Assembly (NCBI RefSeq): GCF_964355755.1 | Contig: NC_092670.1 | Coordinates: 26,275,795 to 26,339,794, forward strand | Direction of reading: 5' to 3' | DNA: 64,000 nt | Source of the DNA: Antedon mediterranea | Taxonomy: Eukaryota > Echinodermata > Crinoidea > Comatulida > Antedonidae | Part shown: piece after piece, positions 45,501-54,430 of the stretch | Numbering within the stretch: position 1 is the stretch's first letter | Layout of the letters: each line of letters begins with the position of its first letter | Notes under the pieces: generated by a model | Seen by the model: the letters and a program-made list of their open reading frames with translations, nothing else | Databases searched by the model: none | Told to the model about the DNA's origin: nothing | Program-made: the position numbers and the translations under genes

Positions 45501-48500
45501 GTGCGACTTATACACCGAAATATACGGTACAGTAAAATAAAAATGTTTATAAAAAGTCATATATTTAAAATTATTTATTATTTTACCAATTCGCTTTGCT
45601 TTTTGCGTTCCATACTTTATTGGGGCCGAGTTGAGCAATTATTTTTTGGCCGAGTTGACGTGAGTCCGAGTTAACTTGAGGCCAAGTTGACTTGAGGCTG
45701 AGTTGACGTGTGGCCGAGTTGATGTGGGGTCGACTTGACTTTGGCCGACTTAGCTAGACTTCGGCCGAGATGGATTAGGGCCGAGTTGGATCGAATTCGC
45801 TATAAGCCTAAACCTGACCTTGTCTTGTTGCTAAATGAATTGTCTTCTCTTTTTTGGCAGAATCTGTCAATATAAATTGTGGAAGACCTGGTATTTTCGC
45901 TGAAAAGTTACGGTTCTTTTATTTGTTTACCGTTTCACGTGATCAATCAAAGTGGGTACATCACATCACAATATGAAATACTCAATCTGCACGCGATACA
46001 TTTATAGCGGGCCGCTAACATTATTAAAATCAACTTATTTTTCACATTTTTAACCATTTAAAGATGAAAAAACATTGCTATAGGTCCATATACAGAGTAA
46101 TATTTATTTTTAAACGTAGGTCTTTAAGATTATTCAAAACCTCATTTATTTAGCAAATGTCAGGATAATATCTATATAAATGTTTGATTATTGATTGATT
46201 GATTATGCACTTCAAACATCACATATTCATGTTGTATGCAGTTTACAGTATGACATTTTTAAAGTGGATACACAAATTATTATTAGGTGCTATTCAGCAA
46301 GGGTTAGAAGAAGCATACCGCCAACAGCAGGAAAAAGAAGTTCAATATGTACGTTTTCCAGCAAAATCAAGACGTGGAAAGGTATGGTCACTACACTTTA
46401 ATTATAAGACATTGAATGTTCATATACTTTACAGTAGAATGCGATTTAAGTTCTTAATCAAATGTTTTCGATTTACTGTAAAAATTTTCCTCAGGAAATG
46501 TTGGTTGACAGCAATGGATATAGATACACCCAAAAGGTTGATAAGAGGCGTTCTAATGTGAATTGGCGTTGTTGTGTGAGGAATAAGAATGTTACGTGTA
46601 TGGCTAGTGTACTTGAGCGGGGTGACAAGTTTATTAAGGGGAGACAAGACCACATTTGTGAAACAGGTATTTTTATTATAGTGAATAAAAAAGAAAAAAT
46701 GTATCAAGCATAAACTTCAATATTGATTATTAGGTACTGTAGTTTATTAGTAGTTTAATGCATTTATAATTAATTATGAATACTATAAATATTTTGTCCA
46801 CATACTGTATCCTCATTGACATGTTAAAATCTGCCAAGTGTCTTAAGAGAATAATAATAATATCCTGGATATATATAGCGCCTAATGTAAATGAAATCTC
46901 TAAGCGCTGAACATTACTACCCCAGTCATATTTTTTTGGATCAAACACGTATGGAAACTTACTTCCATAATGCAGCTAGTAATCAGCGCAAAGTTGTGTC
47001 TTGATCTAACCGGGTACCCATTTATACACCTGGGTGGAGAGAGGCAAACGTAATTAAAGTATCTTGCCTACAGATACAAGCAATGCGGTGAGAGTTGGAT
47101 TTGAACTTCGGTCTCACGATCAGTAGTCCAACGTCCAACACACTGCGCCACACGCCCTCAGATATTAAACTTATTAAATGTCAATTGAAATTCTATATTT
47201 TCAACACTAGGCCTAATTATAATTTAAAGTGTATATTATCATTAAAATTTAAAAAAAAATTACAGACCTATATATCTATAGTCTTTATTCTTTATTTAAC
47301 AATGTAAGTTGGCAGGGTACAAAAAGAACTAAATTCCTATGGCTAAAGAGCCTCTACTCTAATAATGGATATTAATTTTAGATTTAACTTATAGAAATAT
47401 TCTTGTAAATATATATTCTGTTGATACAAAATAAATAGTACGTATAGTACCGCGGATAATAAAACTTGGCTCTGGCCTGTTAAAAACAGAGCAGTCGATT
47501 TTTCAACTTATGGAATATTCTCACGACCAACTCATAAAAATTAATACTATTGCACACCATGTAACCCACAATCGTTAAAATATTATTTTAAAATATAATA
47601 TTTTAAAATAGTTCTGTGTCTGTCTGTAATTGTGTTGTGTATTAAAAAGTAAAAAGTAAATTCATTGAAATTAATTGAAATTGGTTTTATTCAAGGTTCA
47701 TCCTTAGAGGAATGGTTTTCGCAACAGTCAGATTTACAATCTGAAGAAGAGAATATATGCCTTCCACTTGCTACTTTCGATAAATTGGTAATTGAAATTG
47801 TTTTTGTGTAATTATATGTTTATACAAAAAATTACATATATTTTCCCCTTTTATTAAGTTTGTTTGTGTCTATTTTTTCAGGAAGTTGAAGAGATTTCAG
47901 AAGAAATAGAGTACATGCATCTTCCAGTAGCAACTAGTCATGGAAAGGTATTGATTGTAGTTTAACCCTCTCAGCACCGAATTTGGAAAATATATTTAAA
48001 AAAAATAAGACTGATTAGGTATTTTGTTTAAACCGTTAATGTTAATTTTAATGCATGTAATATTTTAGTAATTGTTTCCACTAGCCAGATAGATACATAA
48101 TCTAGTCTTTTGCCTTAAAGAGAGCAGATGTTTAAAAAAATAAAAATATATATTTTTTATATCACAGGAAATGTTGATTGACACTAAAGGATACCGTTAC
48201 ACTCAGAAAGCAGATAAGAGGCGTGCTAAGATTAGTTGGCGTTGCTGTGTGCGTAACAAGTACATTATGTGCAAGGCAACGGTCATAGACAAAAATGGCA
48301 AGTTAACAAGAGGAAGACAAGATCACATATGCGTGCCTACTCAAAGTATGAATTTAGTGTATTCCGCTCCGCATATCAAGGGTGTCCAGTTTTCTTAATC
48401 TAGATCAAAGTTTGAAAAAATTATTATTTGTGTGTGTGTTTCTGGTTTTCAAGGAGTCCAGTAGAGAAGTTCACTTTGCCTTTATTGTTAATTCAATGTT

Positions 48501-51500
48501 GAACTTATGTTATTTTGATAATATGTGAAATTAAGTAGATAAAACAACTTCTGTTAATGATTATTATATAATAATTGATGAAATTAATACAAATTTTCAG
48601 TATAATTTTTTTTATTATTTCCCCTTCCATAATAAGTAATTTTGTATAAATTGAGCCACCTATTATTTTTGAAAAACATTACTGTTTTGCAGTCAAAACC
48701 CAGTAACATTTAATCAATTTAATATTTTAATATCAGTAAATTATCTTTCTATATTTTCTAAAATGTGTGTGTGTTTAAAAGTTGATATTAAATATTTCAA
48801 ATCTTTATGCATGTTTTAGTTGCTCAATTTTTTCAAAATGTTTGTCTGTGTTCTGTTTGAATATAGTTTTTGTTAAATTCTTTAAAAAAGGCATTCATAA
48901 TTGTATTAATGTATTAATTGTTTTTTTTGTTTTTTTAAATTTTAATTTACATGAATATTATTAGTGTAGTACAATACAATATTACAAAAATAAATAAAAA
49001 ATTTGCTGTTTGACATATTTTCTTGTAGGTGTTAAAGAAATGACAAAGAAGCTTAAAAAGGATGCACTTTCAGAAGAATCTAAAAAAGATTCTGTTAACC
49101 AAATTCTAGACAAGGTTTGGTAATAATTTTAAAAACAACTACTGTACAACATTACTATTTAAAATAAAAATTCTAACTAAAGAAGGATTGGTGATTTTAA
49201 TTAATTTAAATGTTTCTTTCTCATAAATCTTTCAAAAACCCCTACAAATTTTACTGTACCCATTGATAAAATTGAATATTATGCCAGATGTGTACAGTCC
49301 TTTGCATGAAGACATGTTCTACTGTACCACCAACACTTAAATACTCAGCCACTCGACTCGGGTATGGAAACGCATCTAAAATAGTAAATTTCCTTTAGAT
49401 TTAAATCTAAACTTAATTTTTTCACCATTAGGCTGAAGCGTGTATGGACACTTTTGACTTTGAGATGGCTCAAAAACATTGTCAAGCAGCACTAGAGATA
49501 GAACCAGACAATGTGCGAGTACTGGAGACAACTGGAAATCTGTTGGTGGAAATTGGAGATGTCGAGGGAGCTAAAAAAATATCCTTTAGTTACATTTGTT
49601 TTGTTGCATAACCTTATGAAAATAATAAACGATGAATGGTTGATTTTAATACACCATTTTGCAATGTAAACCCACATTAAAAAAAATGTACTGTAACATT
49701 CTGGTTAAAATCCCTGTGACTGCCTTATAATATTAAATCGTTCTCTTCCTTAACTATTTTAACTGCTTTGGTAGAGCGGTGAGTATTTGTCCCGACTCTG
49801 GCTATACTAAGTACATGTATTTAGGACAGGTGTTTGAAGGTCAGCAGGCTATTGACTGTTTTCACAAAGGAATTGATATTATGTTAAGTGAGAAAAAACA
49901 AAAGGTTAGTGTTTCACAGCATACCATATATGCTATACTTGGGGCAGTTATTCTTTTCTTAGAATGCTAATTTTTAAAAAGGAAACAGTTATGCATTGCC
50001 TTTAAAAGATATATTTTATTAGGATGATATGTTCTTTATAATTGTTATTGAAAATCCATGTTTCTTCCATAGGCAAACAAAACTTCTGAAATTAGTGTTT
50101 TGAATAATGCAATTGCAAGTGCATACTGTTCAATAGCTGAAATGTATCTGACAGATTCATGGTATGTTTTTCTAGCATTGATTTAAACTATTGTATTAAA
50201 TAATTGTTACCACTGGTGAAAGTACCAATTTGATGAACAGTGTAGTATAGCAGAAACAAATGTTGAGTTAGTTTAGGAATAATAGTATGCCTAACAAAGC
50301 ACTTTTAAATAAAGCAATTATTATTATACACATCCTAACATGAGGCATACACATCAGCCTCACAGGAGGCAAACACACCTGCTTCACAGTAACTTTTATT
50401 GCCGTTACGCAATAAATTTGGTAGTAGTCGCTGTTTCTAAAACGCAGTAGACACAACAATTCAACGGTACAAACGTCCGGTATATTCCTTTTATTGTAGC
50501 TGGCTTAACACAATACCACGGCTTACCGGCAAGCTGGCTTAACAACACCACTGCTTGCACCAGTTATAACCTTCAATCTACGTTAACACTGTTTTATACA
50601 CTGTAACACTTGTCCAACTGGTAAACAGTAACTTACTAACATAGATTTCGCATCTCCGTTGCCTTTTATAAGCGGACACATTTGTTATGCAAATTAAAAC
50701 TTTACGGCTGACTAAGCCAACAACACCGCATGGTGTTTAACAATACAGTACTAACTTTACTCTAGCAACAGTAACCATCCAGGCCTAGGCCTAACTCTGC
50801 ACATACATTACTAGGCACCTAAAAGCATAGTATTTCTGGGTGAGACATTAATGTTGACATTTCAGATAAGATTGCCAAATTTGAAAAATTGAAACTTTGA
50901 AACTTTACCTAAACAAGAAAAGAGAAAAACTATTGTTGACAAATATTGTCGGGTACCTGGTAATCTAATGAAATTATATGTTTCCCGGGTAAATAAACAT
51001 ATGGAGTAGAATAAAAAGCTTTTACAAACCGAGGGATTTCAGGGAAGCAGTCCTACAGGACTCCGTTGTGAGGGCCACAAGTGCCATATCCATTTGTATT
51101 GACATTCTGCTAGAAGCAAAAGGAACAAAGAAGGCTCCAAACTACAAGCCACGCTTATTCAATTGTCAATAAAGAACAGATGCATGCAAAAACACACCAG
51201 AACAATTTCTCTTTGGTAATTTGATCTAAAAAAGGTTAATGACAGATTCAAAGCTTGATGGAAAGATTTTTGTCTTGCCAGAACCAACCTCAAGTGGGGA
51301 GATACTCCTTACACGCTCCTTAGCTCCAATTTCTCACATTCACTCCCAAGTACCAGCCAGTACCAGGGGACAGTCTGGTCAGAGGGCAAATGAGTAAGAA
51401 TGTAACTAAACCTAAAGGTATACTTAATAACATGGGCATTTGCCATAGTTATCAATGTATTAAGAATTTTTGTGAGACAAACAACAGGGACAGCCGATTT

Positions 51501-53456
51501 TAAATCCATAGAGAAAATATTGACACAGAATGGAAATTAAAAGGAATATAAAAGAAAAATCATACTACCATTTCCACTGCAAGAAACTATGAGTTTGTCG
51601 CAAAAAGAGATTTAGAATATGAAAGCATGAATATGCATGCATCTAAAGTTTGACGTTTTTTGATTCACATGAACAAATTCGCCTAGTGGAAAACAGCTTT
51701 TACGATTTCATACATGTTTTCAGTGCTGGTTTCCTTAATCCTGAGTACTGCTTTGTCTATTTGGGTTTCCAAATCTATCACATACATTCTTTTGTGAACC
51801 AATTGTTATGCTATTATTTAATGTTGCTTTAATATTACAGTATATCAAATTCTTTTTTATATATTTAAAATAAATTGTTTATTTCTATGTTTCTTTATTC
51901 AAGTTTCGAAGATAAAGCAGAAACCCAGTGTCATGAAAACCTAGAGTCAGCCTTGCAGTACAACCCAAACAACCCTGAAGCATATCAATTGATGGCAAGC
52001 TACTTCCTTAGCACACAGTCCAATCAGGTACATTTTGCATTTATATTTTTGTATATCTTCCATACACTGTAAAACAACATTGCATTTCTCTTTTTTTAAT
52101 TTATTCATAAAATCGACAATTTGTAAAATTGATGATTCATAAACTGTTCGTAAAATTTAAGTTTAATGTTTACTTAAAGAACAAATATAACGTTGGGCAT
52201 AATGAGAGGCAGAGGCAGGATTTTAGAGCCGTTGGTACGAGACTGTAGGTTTGCAATTTAAAAACCTTGTTTTTTTTCAGCATGCTAAAGAAATGATTAA
52301 AAAGAGTATAGCATTGTGGTTGCCAAAACTGAAAGAAATTGAGAGCAGTAAACCAGTTGGTGGCGAGTTTGACCCTGTTGAGGTTTGTCCACTGAGTTAC
52401 CTCAGTCGAATTAGTGCTGTTAAGATTCTTATAGAAGTTGAAGAATTTGATGTAAGTTACCAAAAAAAAATTAAATATCAAAGATTAATAATCTTTTTCT
52501 TATTAATCTTTTTCATATTAATCTTTTTCTTAAAAATCTTTTTCTTATTAATCTGATTGCATTACGTTTTATCTAATGTTGATAATTAACACACTCTAAT
52601 TGCACATTCAACTTTTCTAAACATTTTCAGAATTTGTGCCAAGCGATATTGTAGACTGATCTGCATTTGAAAATCAATTAGTTGGACCACTGCCTTTTTG
52701 AAGGGCCTAGCTTCCCGGCCTAGCATTTGTCAATGATTTACGATAAATAAGTTGAATAAATGTAGGGTGTAAAATAAATAAAATAATATAAATATTGAAT
52801 GTTTTGCATTCATTGAATGGAGAAAAATTGACTCTAATTTGAATTTGGCTCATTAAAATAGAGCAGTTAATTATTCAACTCGTAAAATATTCTCACCATC
52901 CAATTCATAAACATTCATTATTTGTATAAAACTTCTTCTTTCATTTTCATCAATATGTTCCTTCAATTAATCATGTTTATTTGGTTTTACCTTGTTTAGG
53001 TTGCTGAAGAAATTCTACAAATGTTGTTAGAAGAGGATGATGAAGTGATTCAAGTGTGGTACCTCCTTGGCTGGCTCCATTGTTTACAAGACACTGAAGA
53101 AAATAAATCATATGCTAGATATTTTTTACAAAAAGCCAAGAAGGTACTTTAAATTTACTGTAAATGCTTGTGAAATGTGAAGAATAATGAATTAATTCAT
53201 CAGAATCTATAAGAGCCTATTCTAAACTATTCTTTACATACATTTTTCTGCATTTCAGCTCAGTCAAAAGGTTGATGATGATAGCTATGTATCCATGACT
53301 TCACATATTGATGAACTATTAGAGAATGTTGGACCTGGAGATGGGGATACTGAGGATTGGCTACAAAAATCACTTGAAAGAGCAAAGAAAAATGATGATG
53401 ATGTATCAAGTGATGATGAATCAAGTGGTGAGGAAGAAGAGAATATGGAACATTGA
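33437..53456 (+). CDS. Acl4-like TPR chaperone of ribosomal protein L4, with optional FLYWCH exon cassette
   Basis: Canonical exons: 33437-33509, 49029-49114, 49432-49578, 49764-49904, 50073-50161, 51904-52027, 52281-52451, 53000-53143 and 53259-53456; 1173 nt, 390 residues. The start MEENKRKNKKKKHNRR is basic. TPR helices follow: AQKHCQAALEIEPDNVRVLE, GDVEGAKKCFGRAVSICPDS, HENLESALQYNPNNPEAYQL, VIQVWYLLGWLHC. An acidic tail (DDESSGEEEENMEH) ends it. Length, TPR layout and acidic C-terminus fit the family annotated as probable assembly chaperone of rpl4 (yeast Acl4), which escorts new Rpl4 to pre-ribosomes. Phase 1-1 exons 46287-48345 encode two FLYWCH fingers and would give 591 residues if included. 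One intron is AT-AC. The first intron is 12.8 kb (or more) of transposons. Confidence 0.82.
34430..34680. repeat. Minisatellite of about 85 bp, three units
   Basis: The units contain GATTCGATAGTATGTAAAAG, AGATTCGG(C/T)(A/T)ATACCGTACG and AATGCAATACTGTATAA. Two further units lie at 36275-36400, on the far side of the nested repeats, so the array was probably split by insertion. Confidence 0.8.
34800..35462. mobile_element. Possible short element bounded by G-run/C-run inverted ends
   Basis: The left end CCCGGG...GGTCACT (G-run 34804-34822) is mirrored by AGTGACCCC...CCTGAG (C-run 35448-35461). Inside, two copies of GGTAGCACAAGTGTGGGAAA sit at about 34883 and 34917, followed by a TATA-like GGCTATATAAGCCC at 35046. 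A 67-codon open frame 35155-35358 has no recognisable domain. Class unknown. Confidence 0.4.
35463..36285 (-). repeat. Dispersed repeat A, inverted copy with an insertion
   Basis: The reverse complement of about 20775-21250, interrupted by 35712-36049. Shared words include GATACTGTACTCGAGCTG, AGGAGGAGATAGGAAAATGC and CAAATCGTTGAACCTAAATT. Confidence 0.85.
35712..36049. mobile_element. 338-bp MITE with 8-bp target duplication and a known empty site
   Basis: The ends GAGTATTGCTAAACACCGC (35712) and GCGGGGTTTAGCAATACCT (ending 36049) are imperfect inverted repeats. The flanks are GTGTATAC (35704-35711 and 36050-36057). The related repeat A copy at about 21000 has a single GTGTATAC and no insert. 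The interior has a strong hairpin around TAAAAGTGATTGAATCACTT. No coding capacity. Confidence 0.9.
36290..37900. other. Intronic, nothing but simple repeats recognised
   Basis: Contains the remainder of the 85-bp minisatellite (36275-36400), a GTCGGTCTGTC microsatellite at 37018-37058 and AT-rich sequence with many ACGCAC words near 37160-37560. No gene. Confidence 0.5.
37900..38265. repeat. Tandem repeat of about 120 bp related to the hAT-like element interior
   Basis: Three units carry (C/A)CCATGGTAGGGCT(G/A)GTTCT, GGAGACA, TTTCATATTTCGAA and CC(A/G)GGGAC(T/C)TAGCA(G/A)CTCT. In reverse complement they resemble 5090-5360 inside the transposon at 4802-6640. Confidence 0.55.
38276..38630 (+). 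pseudogene. LINE RT fragment with internal deletion
   Basis: 38280-38400 reads YDKIRPIPLTDHFAKVAEGF, then QWLMRDIY and LNPNQFGN, the palm region of an I/Jockey-like RT. After a deletion, 38470-38600 reads EIINVVDSVKMLGLQ and ANGRIYMLKLL, wording from past the YADD core. Stops and frame changes are present. Confidence 0.65.
38630..38850 (+). repeat. Direct duplicate of 45875-46110
   Basis: GAGGAAGACCTAGTATT, CATCACATCACAATAT, TTATAGC(A/G)GG, AATCAACTTATTT and TTTAACCATTTAAAGA occur in the same order and spacing at both places, with about 15 percent differences. Confidence 0.75.
38850..40010. other. Intronic, nothing recognised
   Basis: AT-rich sequence; the short open frames have no recognisable content. 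Confidence 0.5.
40010..42960 (+). mobile_element. Broken RTE-like LINE
   Basis: A 5' region with the usual GGGAAACCAC(T) word (40200) is followed by an endonuclease lacking its first part (40395-41176: YAGGDKHEKGVGLLL, IIMGDLNAKVGHG, WKSPGDVTRNQIDYI, GSDHIPVVC). A 181-bp MITE interrupts the linker. RT then follows at 41733-42300 (KNKAAGLDGVVIEMI, FGFVKDSGTRNAIFVIR, CFIDYTKAFDKVRHEQLF). The catalytic ADD block is deleted at about 42310, and the C-terminal domain (SFNYLGSKIT, YPVLMYGSEAWSI, RRMMRIPWTDRV, RQMRFMGHVLRE) is split over two frames to about 42860. RTE clade by wording; certainly inactive. Confidence 0.85.
41177..41357. mobile_element. 181-bp MITE with TA target, nested in the LINE
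   Basis: The ends AAGCTTGGTTCTCACTAG and CTAGTGGGAACCACGCTT are inverted (16 of 18). The pairing continues inward with CAAGGACGTAA / TTACGTCCTTG and CGCAACG / CGTTGCG. TA flanks both ends (41175-41176 and 41358-41359), as for Tc1/mariner-type MITEs. It interrupts the linker between endonuclease and RT. Confidence 0.88.
43261..43376. repeat. Short tandem array TTTTCACATTTGTGG
   Basis: Six units of 18-20 bp with T(A/C)ACATTTGTGG(G/T) at their core. It is a single arm; I saw no inverted partner nearby. Design-wise it resembles the arm arrays of the foldback element at 23757-25200. Confidence 0.8.
44007..44050. repeat. Minisatellite CTAGGCCTGAGTAGG
   Basis: Nearly three 16-bp units, built around the TAGGCCT word that recurs through the window. 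Confidence 0.85.
45340..45458 (+). repeat. LINE/SINE-like 3' end with (ATAAA)n tail
   Basis: GGCGGTATTTATCGCTGTTGG followed by a run of about seven ATAAA units (45423-45456) looks like the terminal piece of a retroposon, inside the nested DNA element. Confidence 0.45.
45861..45890 (+). CDS. Possible 30-nt micro-exon of the Acl4-like gene
   Basis: TTTTTTGGCAG| precedes AATCTGTCAATATAAATTGT, then GGAAGACCTG|GTATTT. It is phase 1-1, so it could be spliced between 33509 and 46287 (adding ESVNINCGRP). Its right part, however, belongs to the duplicated segment 38630/45875, so it may be chance. Confidence 0.2.
45875..46110 (+). repeat. Direct duplicate of 38630-38850
   Basis: See the shared words given for 38630-38850. 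This copy lies just right of the 9-bp duplication of the 43438-45798 element. Confidence 0.75.
46287..46666 (+). CDS. FLYWCH zinc-finger unit 1 (two exons)
   Basis: Exons 46287-46381 and 46495-46666. The first gives GAIQQGLEEAYRQQQEKE and QYVRFPAKSRRGK. The second gives EMLVDSNGYRYTQKVDKR, WRCCVRNKNVTCMASV and GRQDHIC. FLYWCH hallmarks are the RGK-loop, GYRY, WRC, the second Cys and a His-x-Cys in place of the usual His-x-His. The unit begins and ends in phase 1. An in-frame ATG at 46199 would allow an independent start. Confidence 0.75.
46851..47157 (-). mobile_element. tRNA-derived SINE
   Basis: On the minus strand it starts GGGCGTGTGGCGCAGTG (A box TGGCGCAGTG), then about 35 nt later AAGTTCAAATCC (B box). 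A body with AAATGGGTACCCGG follows, then AGGCGCTATATATATCC and an ATTATTATT tail. It sits in the intron between the two FLYWCH units. Confidence 0.8.
47696..47787 (+). CDS. Linker exon, remnant of a further FLYWCH unit
   Basis: The exon gives SSLEEWFSQQSDLQSEEENI and CLPLATFDKL, between acceptor TTCAAG and donor TTG|GTAATT, entering in phase 1 and leaving in phase 0. Its end (ENICLPLATFDKL) is like the first-half exons of the two FLYWCH units (YMHLPVATSHGK), but no second-half exon follows it directly. Confidence 0.6.
47882..48345 (+). CDS. FLYWCH zinc-finger unit 2 (two exons)
   Basis: Exons 47882-47947 (EVEEISEEIEYMHLPVATSH, GK) and 48168-48345 (EMLIDTKGYRYTQKADKRRA, WRCCVRNKYIMCKATV, GRQDHICVPTQ). 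It has the same exon cut after Gly-Lys as unit 1 and the same residues, so the two units are duplicates. It ends in phase 1 and joins 49029 as ...PTQ-S-VKEMTKK. Confidence 0.78.
48346..49028 (+). other. Intron between FLYWCH unit 2 and the TPR exons
   Basis: AT-rich, no element or exon recognised; donor CAAA|GTATGA, acceptor TTCTTGTAG. Confidence 0.5.
49579..49763 (+). other. U12-type (minor-class) AT-AC intron
   Basis: The intron starts ATATCCTTT right after codon Lys of GDVEGAKK. It carries the branch-site consensus TTCCTTAAC at 49746-49754 and ends in AC at 49763, 10-11 nt past the branch A. Joining gives AKK-CFGRAVSICP in phase 0, a normal TPR helix pair. No GT-AG pair gives this protein. 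185 bp long. Confidence 0.93.
50162..51903 (+). other. Longest TPR intron, no gene recognised
   Basis: 1.74 kb. 50440-50780 has repeated ACACTGTTTTATACACTGTA-like words and could be repeat-derived. No ORF with a domain. Confidence 0.45.
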
Positions 53457-53568
53457 TGTTACTCATTCATACAGTCTAACTATCGAAAAATATTTGTGTT
53501 ATAAAAACTTGAAAGATGAACTAGGAGATTGACTATATTTATCTAATTACACAATTTTAAAAGTATCA

Positions 53569-53574
53569 AATAAA
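53569..53574 (+). terminator. Poly(A) signal AATAAA of the Acl4-like gene
   Basis: 113 nt after the TGA at 53454-53456, followed by an A-rich stretch. Confidence 0.7.
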
Positions 53575-53689
53575 GAAAAAAACTAATAGACTTGGCAGCC
53601 AGAGAATGTATTCATGTGAAAACTACAAAAGGTTTGATGGACTGATTATGTAGATATATAGCCAAGTTTAAAAAATCATGTCAAAAGCC

Positions 53690-54430
53690 AAAAATTGTGT
53701 ATACAATGAAAGCAACTTTATCTTTGTTGCCCGAGACAGTAGCCCCAAGTGACCACTGGAAAATGGTGTTATTCATGTCAAGAGTCACACTGCTAATTCT
53801 ATTTGCATTGCAACTGTTGCACAGTCAAAAATATTATGGACAGTAACTTTATCCTGTAAGTTGCCCCAGACAGTAGCCCAAAAATGCCTGTTGGGCGATA
53901 ATAGATTTAATCATGCGAAGAGCCAGAACGCTAATTTCTTTTACATTGTACCTATTGCACTTTGGGATATACGAAAATACCATTAAAATCAACTTTTTCC
54001 TGTTTCCTCAGACAGTAGCCCAACAATTTCCGATGCCGACCCCTACAAGATTTAATAACTCGAGGAGCCACACAGCATATTGTTTGTATTGCGATATATG
54101 AAAGTACCATTGACAGCAACTTTATTCTGTATGTTGCCCACAAAATCCCCAGCAACTAAGATTTAACCACACGGCTAATTTGTTTTGCATTGTAACTATA
54201 TTAATCTTGGAGTATACGAAAATACCATTGGGATATACAAAATACATGGGAGTCGGCAGCAATTTTTCCTCCAGACAGTTCCCCCAAACATTTACTATAA
54301 TAACTATGATTTAAGCGTATGAAGAGACTACAACTTATTCCACTTTACACAATACGAAAATACAACTTTATTCTCGTAAGTTGGCCCAGACAGATTTCAT
54401 CATGTGAAGAGCTAAGATGGTTAATTCTTT
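53690..54430. repeat. Degenerate tandem repeat of about 130-150 bp
   Basis: Five or more units carry AGCAACTTTAT(C/T)(T/C)T, TTGCCC(A/G)AGACAGTAGCCC, GA(T/A)TTAA(T/C)(A/C)A and ATACGAAAATACCATT. Non-coding, immediately downstream of the Acl4-like gene. Confidence 0.75.

Larger units (their letters stand above)
43871..45527. mobile_element. Nested element with perfect 27-bp inverted ends and TA flanks
   Basis: CCGTATATTTCGGTGTATAA plus GTCGCAC (43871-43897) is exactly mirrored at 45501-45527. TA precedes (43869-43870) and follows (45528-45529). Subterminal copies of GTGCGTCTTATACA occur at 43933, 45313 and 45486. No transposase; the minus-strand frame 44492-44208 has no recognised domain. Likely a Tc1/mariner-type non-autonomous element, inferred from the TA target. 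Confidence 0.85.
43438..45798. mobile_element. 2.36-kb element with repeat-built inverted ends and 9-bp target duplication
   Basis: About 170 bp at each end are inverted copies made of (T)CGGCC(C/G)(A)AAGTCAA-type repeats, with AAAGTATGGAACGCAAA at the inner edge. The flanks GCTATAAGC at 43429-43437 and 45799-45807 are identical. A 9-bp duplication with long inverted ends fits a Mutator-like element. No transposase frame of its own; it contains a nested element. Confidence 0.8.

Noticed and set aside
46195-46401. Splice from exon 1 into CAAGGG at 46296 (acceptor ATTCAG)
   Set aside because: It would put the FLYWCH exon out of frame; the acceptor ending at 46286 keeps phase 1.
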